NCBI GenBank assembly: GCA_017411805.1
Contig: JAFQPI010000019.1
Coordinates: 81,660-145,659, forward strand
Length of the DNA stretch: 64,000 nt
From: Clostridia bacterium
GTDB lineage: Bacteria > Bacillota > Clostridia > Oscillospirales > CAG-272
Direction of reading: 5' to 3'
A program made the position numbers and the translations under genes. The notes beneath the pieces are model-generated. The model did no database searches. It saw only the letters and a list, made by a program, of their open reading frames with translations, and was not told the origin of the DNA. The first letter of the stretch is position 1; each line of letters starts with the position of its first letter. Shown here one piece after another: positions 1 to 7,673 of this stretch.

Positions 1-546
1 CTCGCACTCTTCGGCAACAAATTCTCCCGACACGGTTGTTTCTTCCTCTCCCAAATATTCCATCCAACCTTCGATAATGCACATCTCACCGCTCAGATCA
101 ACTTCAATAATATCGCCGACGGAAGATGTGTTACCCTCGGATTGATACAGTATATCGTCTATTTTTACGGGACATACAACTTCTGCACTAAACGATATAT
201 TTGTTGCAGAAGCTTCTGTCAATTGTTTCGGGTTTTCCAATACGGTTGCAACAACTATCATTGCGTTGTCCATGCCTCGGATCTTACTTTCAATTTCTTC
301 GAAACTCAATGACAGCTCATTAACCTCGTAACCTCTTTCCCGAACGCTCATTTGGTCAAGGCAAAATTCCGTACCTTTATACTCAATTATCGGCAAATAA
401 GTATAATTTTCCGTATATTTCGGAGGCAACGGTAGGCTGATATCGAGATTTGTGCGCTCCGGAAACTCGCCAAATTCATGAAAGCAGGAGGTGAAGCCTG
501 CCAATGAGCACAATATGAGAATTATACAAGCTACTCGTTTCTTCAT
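1..546 (-). CDS. putative lipoprotein, partial (C-terminus outside window)
   Basis: The first 182 residues are visible, and the frame is open to the left edge. The N-terminus MKKRVACIILILCSLAG is a lipoprotein signal peptide; the lipobox FTSC puts the lipidated Cys at residue 21. A GGTGG ribosome site lies about 6 nt upstream of the ATG. The mature part is acidic, with no motif I recognise. It reads as an extracellular protein anchored to the outer face of the membrane. It is transcribed away from the phage-like block and has its own promoter at 576-605. Function unknown. Confidence 0.75.
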   Translation of the reverse strand, partial: MKKRVACIILILCSLAGFTSCFHEFGEFPERTNLDISLPLPPKYTENYTYLPIIEYKGTEFCLDQMSVRERGYEVNELSLSFEEIESKIRGMDNAMIVVATVLENPKQLTEASATNISFSAEVVCPVKIDDILYQSEGNTSSVGDIIEVDLSGEMCIIEGWMEYLGEEETTVSGEFVAEECE

Positions 547-575
547 AATATCCACCTTATTGATTCAGTATTTTA

Positions 576-605
576 ATTATAACACAAATTATACCAATAA
601 GTCAA
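576..605 (-). promoter_or_regulatory. SigA-type promoter for the partial lipoprotein
   Basis: On the minus strand TTGACT (600-605) and TATAAT (576-581) are separated by 18 bp, 30 nt upstream of the lipoprotein ATG. Confidence 0.65.
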
Positions 606-665
606 GATATTTGCTCCCCATCTTGGAGAGTTTTTTTCTTGAGTTATTTACAAATAAATGCAGGT

Positions 666-707
666 TTTTGAGACTCCCGTAGACTCTCGGTATCGTTTTG
701 AGACTCC
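666..707. repeat. three AGACTC repeats in helical register upstream of terS
   Basis: AGACTC occurs at 671-676, 681-686 and 701-706, i.e. spaced by 10 and 20 bp, so all three face the same side of the helix. The first and third lie in a longer direct repeat TTTTGAGACTCC (666-677 and 696-707). The array ends 48 bp before the terminase small-subunit start. It could be an operator, or a recognition (pac-like) site for the terminase small subunit. I see no good SigA promoter between it and the gene. Confidence 0.5.
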
Positions 708-754
708 GCTCGGCGGTAAAATGATTACGGTACAGACGGGAAAGCGAGGTTACG

Positions 755-1171
755 ATGTCCGCAAGCGACACTACACCGCCAAATACCCCAAGCCGCACCC
801 TGCTTGAATACTTAGCAGACGAGGACAAGATCATCGATGCGATCAGCGATTACGTTCTACGCTGCCGACAAGAAACGGGCGGCAACCCCAAAAGTGCGGG
901 CAGAATACCGAATGTCGCAGGCTTTTGCAGATTTCTCGGCGTGACGCTTTCCGATTTTGATCGGATGAAGTCGACACGTCCCGAGCATCACGGCGCGATC
1001 TGCGCCGCACTTGAGGATGAAGCTCTTAACTCACAGATGACGGCGACCATCCTCTCGATCTATCTCAAGCACCGTCTCGGTTACGGGGAGGATCGCGAGG
1101 AGGTCGGCGTCACCGATTCGGGTCAGCTCCGACTGATCTTCGATCATGACGCATTCGAAGACGGCGGATAG
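755..1171 (+). CDS. phage terminase small subunit-like protein
   Basis: Its 138 residues are the first gene of the phage block and sit directly before a clear terminase large subunit, the usual place of the small (DNA-recognition) subunit. The protein is helical, with a region around residues 50-75 (VAGFCRFLGVTLSDFDRM) that looks like the DNA-binding helix-turn-helix of Firmicutes phage small terminases. The acidic C-terminal end would contact the ATPase. The start is the ATG after AAAGCGAGG. The 3' end overlaps the large subunit by 26 bp, suggesting coupled translation. Role inferred mostly from position and size; sequence match is only moderate. Confidence 0.7.
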   Translation: MSASDTTPPNTPSRTLLEYLADEDKIIDAISDYVLRCRQETGGNPKSAGRIPNVAGFCRFLGVTLSDFDRMKSTRPEHHGAICAALEDEALNSQMTATILSIYLKHRLGYGEDREEVGVTDSGQLRLIFDHDAFEDGG

Positions 1172-2498
1172 CGCGCCCGAGCGCGCCCTTCACATTCCCG
1201 GCTCCCCGAACGAACGCCAGCGCGAATTCTTCTCCTGCAAAAAGAAGTACATCGCCTACGGCGGCGCTCGCGGAGGCGGAAAATCCTGGGCGCTGCGAAG
1301 GAAGCTCATCCTCATGTGTCTGCGGTATCCGGGTCTTCGCTGTCTGCTCATAAGGCGGACTCTCCCCGAGCTCCGCTCAAACCATCTCGCGCCGCTTCTT
1401 GCGGAATACGGCGCGATACTCTCCTACAGCGAGCGTGACCGCGAGCTCACTCTCGAAAACGGAAGCCGTATAATCCTCGGTTACTGCGCCGCCGAGCGCG
1501 ACGCACTCCGATATCAGGGTCAGGAATACGATATCATAGCCATCGACGAGGCAACGCAGCTGAGCGAATATCAGTTTTCTATCTTCAAGGCCTGTCTGCG
1601 TGGCACCTCGGACGTTCCGAGGCGTATTTATCTGACCTGCAACCCCGGAGGCATCGGTCACGCATGGGTCAAAAGGCTCTTCATCGACCGCGATTACCGT
1701 CTCGGCGAGGACCCCGAGGATTACGCCTTCATCCCCGCCACGGTTTTTGACAACGGCATTCTCACCCGCGCCGATCCCGACTATGTGCGCAGGCTCGAGA
1801 CTCTGCCGCCGAAGCTCCGTGACGCCTGGCTCTACGGCAGATGGGATATTTTCGAGGGTCAGTTCTTCACCGAATTCGACGAGGCACGCCACGTCTGCGC
1901 AGACAACGCCATCCCCCGCGCAGACCACACAGTTGCCGCGATCGACTACGGCTTCGACATGCTCGCCGCCTATATCTGCATCTGTGACGCGGAAGGTCGC
2001 GTATACGTCACCGACGAATTCTGCGCACCAAATCTGACTCTCGGAGAAGCCGCCGCAAGGATCGCGGAGCTTTGCCGAGGGAAGAACGTGGAATTTGCCG
2101 TCGCCTCTCCCGACCTATGGAACCGCCGTCAGGACAGCGGCAAAAGCGGCTTTGAGATCATGCAATCTGCTCCCGGCATGCCGCCTATGCGCCCCGCCGA
2201 TGACAGGCGAGTGCCGGGTTGGCGTGTCGTCCGCGAGTATCTGCGTGACCGCGAGGACGGCAAGCCGGGACTTCTCATCAGCCGCCGTTGCCGCGAGCTG
2301 ATACGCTGTCTTCCCGCGCTCCTCTTTGACAAGAACCGTCCCGAGGATGCCGCAGGCGAGCCGCACTCGATCACTCATTCGCCCGAGGCACTCCGCTACG
2401 CGCTGATGAGCCGCTTTACCGCCGAAAGCGAGCTTCCACGGCAAGAAGGGCACGAATTCAGATTCCGCAAAAACAATAAGGATCCCTTCTTTGACTAA
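1146..2498 (+). CDS. phage terminase large subunit (ATPase/nuclease)
   Basis: This is the DNA-packaging motor, which cuts concatemeric DNA and pumps it through the portal into a procapsid. At 450 residues it is a normal length for the family. The Walker A motif GGARGGGKS is at residues 39-47 and Walker B IAIDEA at 131-136 (D134, E135). The C-terminal RNase H-like nuclease begins near AAIDYGFDM (about residue 262), with a second acidic site near FAVASPDLW. Both the ATPase and nuclease halves look intact. No clear ribosome site precedes the ATG, so expression probably depends on coupling to the overlapping upstream gene. Confidence 0.93.
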   Translation: MTHSKTADSAPERALHIPGSPNERQREFFSCKKKYIAYGGARGGGKSWALRRKLILMCLRYPGLRCLLIRRTLPELRSNHLAPLLAEYGAILSYSERDRELTLENGSRIILGYCAAERDALRYQGQEYDIIAIDEATQLSEYQFSIFKACLRGTSDVPRRIYLTCNPGGIGHAWVKRLFIDRDYRLGEDPEDYAFIPATVFDNGILTRADPDYVRRLETLPPKLRDAWLYGRWDIFEGQFFTEFDEARHVCADNAIPRADHTVAAIDYGFDMLAAYICICDAEGRVYVTDEFCAPNLTLGEAAARIAELCRGKNVEFAVASPDLWNRRQDSGKSGFEIMQSAPGMPPMRPADDRRVPGWRVVREYLRDREDGKPGLLISRRCRELIRCLPALLFDKNRPEDAAGEPHSITHSPEALRYALMSRFTAESELPRQEGHEFRFRKNNKDPFFD

Positions 2499-2551
2499 AA
2501 AACGCGTCTGTACCCTGTCATTGAGGGGAAATACAAACGAAAGGAAATAGA

Positions 2552-4279
2552 ATGGCATCGATCAAATTCAAAAATGCACTCGGCGTCGAGCGTGGCTTTG
2601 AGGAAGGCTTCGGCGGAATAGACTCGAGTGCCGCGCAAAAAGCAACCGACAGCCTTTCATCTCTGGTCAACCTGCTCCCCGCTGCAGACGGTTCGCTTCG
2701 TCTGCGTCCCGGATACTGCGAAAAGCTTACGTTATCCGCGCCGCTCAGAGCATCCTTCTCGGTAGGAGAAAAATTCTACGCCTTGGCGGGAAGCAAGCTG
2801 ACGCTTACCGACACCGAAAGCGGCGAAACCACTCTTTTGGCAGAGGTTGCAACCACCTCGGGCACAGCCGAGATATTCCGCTTCGGCGGAGAGCTTTACG
2901 TTCATGATTCGGAAAAGCTCTACCGATATGACGGCAATTTGCTTTCCGAATGCGACGGATACGCTCCGCTTTACGGAAAGAATTGGCATGCTTACGACTG
3001 CGGTGAGGTATTTGAGGATATTAACCTCGTATCCGACCGCATCAGGATCTCCTATCTCGTTTCAGAAGGAGACCGCAACTACAATATCGGGATCAGAGCA
3101 GTCTCGCTCGAACGTATTGAGGTTGACGGAAAAGAGTACGGCGTAGAAGAAAACGGTATCACCTTGAAGGACAACACCGTGCGCTTTACAAACAACATTG
3201 AGGTCTCGGACGGACAGATTGTCACGTTATGGCTAACGATAGCTCCGGAATACTCCAAAAGGCATCTGATCTCAAAGCCCGTAAGTACCTTTGTCTTTTC
3301 AAACAGCGGCGGAGAAAGACTTTGCATGTATTCCTCGGGTGAATCCTCAGAGCTTCTCTGTTCGCTGGCGCCTTCCAAACAAGAGATCTCAGAATCAAGA
3401 AAGAGCTCCGCTTCATCCTCCCCGCTGTATTTTTCAAGCGAAAATTCCATCCGCATAGGTAACGGCGGATATCCGATCACGGGAATGGCACATCATTTCG
3501 ACCGTGCTCTTCTCTTCACAGACGCCAACACCTGGTGCGTTGATTTTGAAGGAGAAGAAGCCGATCCCAAAAGAATCTTCCCCAAGATCTTTCTTCTTAA
3601 TTCCGCAATAGGTTTCGAAGGCTCAGGGAGCACGGCGTACTGCCAAAATGATCCTCTGACATATTACCGCGGAAGGCTCTTCCGTTGGCATTCTCAATCG
3701 GGTGTCCGAGATGAATGCAGCGCGGATATGATCTCCGAACCCGTTTCCCATCTCATCCCCAAGGACGGCGAAAATCTCTCCATGCTTTCGATACCGCATA
3801 TGGGTCTCGTACTCATTTCGGACTCCGAGAGTGATGACGGAAGGATCATCGTTTACAGCACCGAGCGTAAAGCCTGGACGCAATACAGCGGCATATTTGC
3901 CGAGCGTCTCTTCCTTTTCGGCACGTACCCCGCATTTTCACGTTCGGAAAAGATCTACGTATTCGATGACAAACTCAAGGCGGATTTCGAAGACGGAGAA
4001 GAGTTCCCGATAGAGGCGAGGCTGGTTTCGCATTTCACCGATTTCGGCTGTCCCGAGCTCACCAAACGATCGGTAAGAATCTTAATAAACGGTGAGCTCG
4101 GAGAGGATGCAACTCTTGAACTCGAAAACGAAATCGGTGAGAAAAGGAAGATCGGACTTTTGAAAACAGGCGGGGACTTATCCGAAAGGCTGACAATGCC
4201 TCGGTTTAAAAAGCTAAGATATACGATAGAAAGCCGCGATGCCATCTGCCTTGAAAACATCATTCTATCGGCAAAATAA
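2552..4279 (+). CDS. phage tail nozzle/stabilisation-like beta-propeller protein
   Basis: This 575-residue protein is rich in beta strands. Its N-terminal LLPAADGSLRLRPGY matches the opening of podovirus nozzle proteins (P22 gp10 and tubular protein B type), which plug the exit of the short tail. Other family-like stretches are GMAHHFDRALLFTDANTW, GRLFRWHSQSG and a late EARLVSHFTDFG...TKRSVR segment, typical of beta-propeller blades. AAAGGAAA precedes the ATG. In P22 this gene follows the connector; here it lies between terminase and portal. It could instead be another tail propeller protein. Nothing looks truncated. Confidence 0.6.
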   Translation: MASIKFKNALGVERGFEEGFGGIDSSAAQKATDSLSSLVNLLPAADGSLRLRPGYCEKLTLSAPLRASFSVGEKFYALAGSKLTLTDTESGETTLLAEVATTSGTAEIFRFGGELYVHDSEKLYRYDGNLLSECDGYAPLYGKNWHAYDCGEVFEDINLVSDRIRISYLVSEGDRNYNIGIRAVSLERIEVDGKEYGVEENGITLKDNTVRFTNNIEVSDGQIVTLWLTIAPEYSKRHLISKPVSTFVFSNSGGERLCMYSSGESSELLCSLAPSKQEISESRKSSASSSPLYFSSENSIRIGNGGYPITGMAHHFDRALLFTDANTWCVDFEGEEADPKRIFPKIFLLNSAIGFEGSGSTAYCQNDPLTYYRGRLFRWHSQSGVRDECSADMISEPVSHLIPKDGENLSMLSIPHMGLVLISDSESDDGRIIVYSTERKAWTQYSGIFAERLFLFGTYPAFSRSEKIYVFDDKLKADFEDGEEFPIEARLVSHFTDFGCPELTKRSVRILINGELGEDATLELENEIGEKRKIGLLKTGGDLSERLTMPRFKKLRYTIESRDAICLENIILSAK

Positions 4280-4288
4280 GGAGTAAAA

Positions 4289-5854
4289 ATGATTACCGAA
4301 TCTCAAAAAAAGACCTGGCGGCAGTATGAAGCCGGCAGAAATTACAAAAGACAGATCGGGCTCTACTCACGCGTCGAAGAAAACGAACGCTTTTACCGAG
4401 GAGACCAATGGCGCGGCGGCGCAGGATTGCCCAAGCCCGTCTTCAACATCGTCAGCCGAATCGTTGATTATCTCGTTTCAACTGCCGCGGTCGGCGACGT
4501 TAAGATAACGTATCTTGATGAAAACCTCCCGTTCGCTCCAAACACGGCAGAAGCTGACGTTATCAGAAAAGCCGTCGAGCTCATGAGCCAAAACGCCGCT
4601 TACCGTTGGGAGCACTCGCGCCTGCAGAGCCTAATCTACCGTCTTCTTTATGACGCTGCGCTGACGGGCGACGGTCTTCTCTATTGCTCGTGGGATCCCG
4701 ATTCCGACGGCGGAGGCGGTTGGCGCGGTGATATCGTGACCGAGGCGATCGACTCTACGAATATCTTCCCCGCGGACACCTCAAATCCCGATATTCAATC
4801 TCAGGATTACATCATCATTTCGGGCAGAGCAAGCGTTGATTCCTTACGCCGCGAAGCCAAGGAAGCGGGCATGAGTGAGCAGGATATCTCAAAAATCCAC
4901 CCCGACTCTTCCACAGAATTCAACGAGCGCGGTGCAGGTGAGCTTGCCAAGATCGAACCCGAATATGAGGACGGAGAAGCACGCGCTACCTATCTGATCA
5001 AATTCTTCCGTGAAAACGGACTGGTAGTGTTTGAAAAATCTACACGCGACTGTCTCATTCGCCGTGCTGTAACGCCCTGTAAGCTCTATCCCGTAGCTCA
5101 TTTTTCATGGCAGGCGGCAAAGAATTGCTTTTTCGGAAACTCTCCCGTCAGCTCTATGATAGCCAATCAGAAATATATCAACCGTGCGTACGCTATGGTC
5201 ATGAAGCATATGACAGACACGGCTTTCTCAAAGGTCATCTACGACCGCACGAGAATTCCCGAATGGACAAACGAGGTCGGAGAAGCGATCGCCGCAGTTG
5301 GCGGCGGAAATCTTGCAGATGCCGTCACGGTTGTGGGCACGGGAAAGCTTGAGGAAGGCTACCTCGCGCTTATCGAAAACGCGGTCACTTTGACCAAAGA
5401 GCTTTCAGGAGCAACCGAAACCGCGCTCGGAAACGTAAATCCGACCAACACCAGCGCGATCCTCGCCCTCCGAGAGGCTTCAATGCAGGCTCTCGAACGC
5501 GTTCAGAGCGAGCTTTACCTTTGCCTTGAGCAAATGGCTTGCATCTGGGCGGACATGACTCTCGCCTTCTGCCCCGACGGCAGACCGCTTCGCACGTCAA
5601 ACGGCTTCGGAAAGCTTTTCCCCTCGCGTCTGCACTCGCTCCTTCTCCGCGCAAAGATCGACATCTGCGATTCCGCGAGATATTCCGCATCGGGAACGCA
5701 AAGCGTTCTTGACCGTCTGCTCGACGGCGGGCATATCACTCTCGCCGAATACCTTGACCGACTCCCCGAAGGACTTGTACCCGACCGCTTGATGCTTGCG
5801 GAGGCTCACAGAAAGGAGAAGAATAATGGACGAAACGATCGAGATGACGATTGA
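4289..5854 (+). CDS. phage portal protein (P22-like)
   Basis: The dodecameric ring through which DNA enters and leaves the head. The N-terminus (RQYEAGRNYKRQIGLYSRVEENERFYRGDQW...PVFNIVSRIVDYLVS) is characteristic of P22-type podovirus portals: an arginine-rich helix, then the FYRGDQW and NI motifs. Its 521 residues are in the usual range. Stem/crown helices run through roughly residues 290-420 (KYINRAYAMVMKHMTD; LSGATETALGNVNPTNTSAILALREAS). It starts 9 bp after the nozzle-like gene with a GGAG ribosome site and overlaps the scaffold gene by 29 bp. It appears complete. Confidence 0.9.
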   Translation: MITESQKKTWRQYEAGRNYKRQIGLYSRVEENERFYRGDQWRGGAGLPKPVFNIVSRIVDYLVSTAAVGDVKITYLDENLPFAPNTAEADVIRKAVELMSQNAAYRWEHSRLQSLIYRLLYDAALTGDGLLYCSWDPDSDGGGGWRGDIVTEAIDSTNIFPADTSNPDIQSQDYIIISGRASVDSLRREAKEAGMSEQDISKIHPDSSTEFNERGAGELAKIEPEYEDGEARATYLIKFFRENGLVVFEKSTRDCLIRRAVTPCKLYPVAHFSWQAAKNCFFGNSPVSSMIANQKYINRAYAMVMKHMTDTAFSKVIYDRTRIPEWTNEVGEAIAAVGGGNLADAVTVVGTGKLEEGYLALIENAVTLTKELSGATETALGNVNPTNTSAILALREASMQALERVQSELYLCLEQMACIWADMTLAFCPDGRPLRTSNGFGKLFPSRLHSLLLRAKIDICDSARYSASGTQSVLDRLLDGGHITLAEYLDRLPEGLVPDRLMLAEAHRKEKNNGRNDRDDD

Positions 5855-6287
5855 CGAGATCGCTGAAGATGTGATCGAACCCGAAGAAACAGAAGCGAAC
5901 GATAACGCCGATCTGATCGCAGAACTCGACACCCTGCGCCAACGTGTTGAAGTCGCCGAGCGCACAGCGCGAGAGATCTCTGCGGCTTGGCGCGAATTCT
6001 CCGAGCTTTATCCCGACGCAGACTTATCCTCCCTCCCCGATTCATTCAATTCCGCGATCGAGCGCGGGATCCCTCCCGCGGCGGCATACGCCCTTGAGCT
6101 TCGCCGCCGTGAGGTAACAAAACTTCGTATCGAGGCGGCAGATAAACGTGCCCGGGAGCTTTCCGCGGGCAAGGTTCAGCCCACCGAAGATTCACTATAT
6201 TCGCCCGAGGAAGTCCGAGCTATGCCTCCCTCCGAGGTAAGAAAAAACATCGAAAAAATACGCCGCTCAATGAAGAGCTGGCGCTGA
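5826..6287 (+). CDS. putative phage scaffolding protein
   Basis: This 153-residue protein between portal and coat is where tailed phages carry the scaffold that guides procapsid assembly and is then released or degraded. The first 40 residues are strongly acidic, followed by a predicted coiled coil (LIAELDTLRQRVEVAERTA). The end is basic and helical (NIEKIRRSMKSWR), as expected of the coat-binding hook of scaffolds. The ATG at 5826 is chosen because AAAGGAG lies 9 nt upstream; the longer frame from 5796 has no ribosome site. The start lies inside the portal gene. No sequence family is recognised beyond composition and position. Confidence 0.7.
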   Translation: MDETIEMTIDEIAEDVIEPEETEANDNADLIAELDTLRQRVEVAERTAREISAAWREFSELYPDADLSSLPDSFNSAIERGIPPAAAYALELRRREVTKLRIEAADKRARELSAGKVQPTEDSLYSPEEVRAMPPSEVRKNIEKIRRSMKSWR

Positions 6288-6320
6288 CAAAACATTTAAA
6301 AAAAGAAAGGATTAAAAACT

Positions 6321-7139
6321 ATGTCTCTTAAAAACTTTATCTCTACCGTATGGAGCGAAACGCTCTACTCCCAGATGGACAAGAAGTACATCGCCGTCGC
6401 AAACTGCAACCGTGAATTCGAAGGTGATATCAAAGGCCGCGGCGACAGAGTCAAGATTTGCGGTGTCGGCGATATCAATATCTTCGACTACACCAAGAAC
6501 ACAGACTTTGACAACGCAGCTCAGGAGCTTTCCGATTCCGTAAAGACCCTCATCATCGATCAGGCAAAGGCATTCAATTTCCAGATCGACGATATCGAGC
6601 GCGCTCAGACAAACCCCAAGCTCATGGATGCTGCTGTACGAAATGCCGCTTCCGCGCTCGCAAACACCGCGGACAAGTACATCTTCGGACTCTGCAACAA
6701 GGCGGGCAGCAATATCGAAAGCACCGCAACCGTCGATAATATCATCTCCACTCTCATCGACGCACGCACAAAGCTCCTTAAAAACAACGTCTGTGATCCC
6801 GGCGAGATCGTAATCGAGGTCTCTCCCGAGATCAGCAACCTCATTCTCAAGAGCAAGATCAACACCTCGAACGAGGATACCGCGCTTGAGACCGGATGTA
6901 TCGGCAATATCGCGGGCTGCAAGGTATTTGTATCCAATAATATCGTCGTAGAAAACGGCGTACATAAGTGCATCGCCCGCTCCAAGCGCGCCATCGCATT
7001 TGCGGAACAGCTTTCCGAGATGGATGCATACCGTCCCGAAAAGAGATTTGCCGACGCTGTCAAGGGTCTGCACCTTTACGGTGCGGAGGTAATTTACCCC
7101 TCCGAGATGGTAAGACTCGACCTTACCCTCGCCGCGTAA
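6321..7139 (+). CDS. phage major capsid protein
   Basis: Coat protein of 272 residues, probably HK97-fold. It begins MSLKNFISTVWSETLYSQMDKKYIAVANCNREFEGDIKGRGDRVKI, the pattern of small podovirus/siphovirus coats (N-arm, then a glycine-rich GDRV strand). The remaining core has the spine helix (LMDAAVRNAASALANTADKYI) and an A-domain beta segment (GNIAGCKVFVSNNIV). It is shorter than P22 coat (about 430 residues), so the P22 insertion domain is probably missing. AAAGGA precedes the ATG. The position after the scaffold and before the connector supports the call. Confidence 0.85.
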   Translation: MSLKNFISTVWSETLYSQMDKKYIAVANCNREFEGDIKGRGDRVKICGVGDINIFDYTKNTDFDNAAQELSDSVKTLIIDQAKAFNFQIDDIERAQTNPKLMDAAVRNAASALANTADKYIFGLCNKAGSNIESTATVDNIISTLIDARTKLLKNNVCDPGEIVIEVSPEISNLILKSKINTSNEDTALETGCIGNIAGCKVFVSNNIVVENGVHKCIARSKRAIAFAEQLSEMDAYRPEKRFADAVKGLHLYGAEVIYPSEMVRLDLTLAA

Positions 7140-7157
7140 TTTTGAGGAGGGCGAAAA

Positions 7158-7547
7158 ATGAAGCTTCGCTCTGTATACGAAACCGCGCTTAAGCTTATCG
7201 GCGAGGTGGAATGCACCGCATCAGAGGCTGAGCTTTCCGATCGCGCACCCTACATAGGTGCCGCGCTCTGCCGCGAAGCATCCGCGCTTGACCGCGCATA
7301 CCGACAGGCATTCGGTATGGAAAAGGGAGTTGATTTCGAGGAATTGTACCTTGATCTCGAAGAAAAATTCCCCCTTGCGGACAGATTCGCTCCCGCCGCC
7401 GCGTACTACATGGCAGCAATGCTCATACTCGACGAAGATTTCGACCTCTACGAAACGCTCTTTGAGAGATGGTGCGATGCCCTCGCCGCCATCTCTGCTG
7501 AGATCCCCTTCGTCAAGGGCTCAACAGCCGACGTGTATCCCGAATAA
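7158..7547 (+). CDS. phage head-tail connector/adaptor (P22 gp4-like)
   Basis: This 129-residue, mostly helical acidic protein starts 18 bp after the coat gene with a perfect GAGGAGGG ribosome site. The region following the coat gene normally encodes the adaptor that binds below the portal and closes the filled head. The sequence (YETALKLIGE..., LADRFAPAAAYYMAAMLILDEDFDLYETLFERWCDAL) fits the four-helix gp4/gp6-type adaptors. It is the last gene of the block and is followed at once by a terminator, so no further tail genes are co-transcribed. Confidence 0.7.
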   Translation: MKLRSVYETALKLIGEVECTASEAELSDRAPYIGAALCREASALDRAYRQAFGMEKGVDFEELYLDLEEKFPLADRFAPAAAYYMAAMLILDEDFDLYETLFERWCDALAAISAEIPFVKGSTADVYPE

Positions 7548-7555
7548 ATAATCTG

Positions 7556-7601
7556 AAAACGGATACTCAATTTCCGAAAAGGGGTTGAGTATCCGTTTTT
7601 T
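7556..7601 (+). terminator. Rho-independent terminator closing the phage block
   Basis: A long stem AAAACGGATACTCAA (7556-7570) pairs with TTGAGTATCCGTTTT (from 7585), followed by a T run. It sits 9 nt after the connector stop codon. Confidence 0.9.
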
Positions 7602-7607
7602 ATGCTA

Positions 7608-7636
7608 TTGCAAAACCGCAGTATTTATGCTATAAT
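7608..7636 (+). promoter_or_regulatory. SigA-type promoter of the M48 peptidase gene
   Basis: TTGCAA (7608-7613), 17-bp spacer, TATAAT (7631-7636), 38 nt upstream of the ATG. It lies directly after the phage terminator, so the peptidase is a separate transcription unit. Confidence 0.75.
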
Positions 7637-7673
7637 ATAAATATGAAAGATTCTCTCTCAAAAGGAGGTTATT

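Noticed and set aside
605-636. Terminator-like CTCC...GGAG hairpin followed by T run
   Set aside because: Stem is only four or five base pairs, and no plus-strand gene ends just before it.
550-7670. Prophage attachment sites flanking the phage block
   Set aside because: No tRNA gene, integrase or matching direct repeats were found on both sides; the AGACTC repeats are only on the left.
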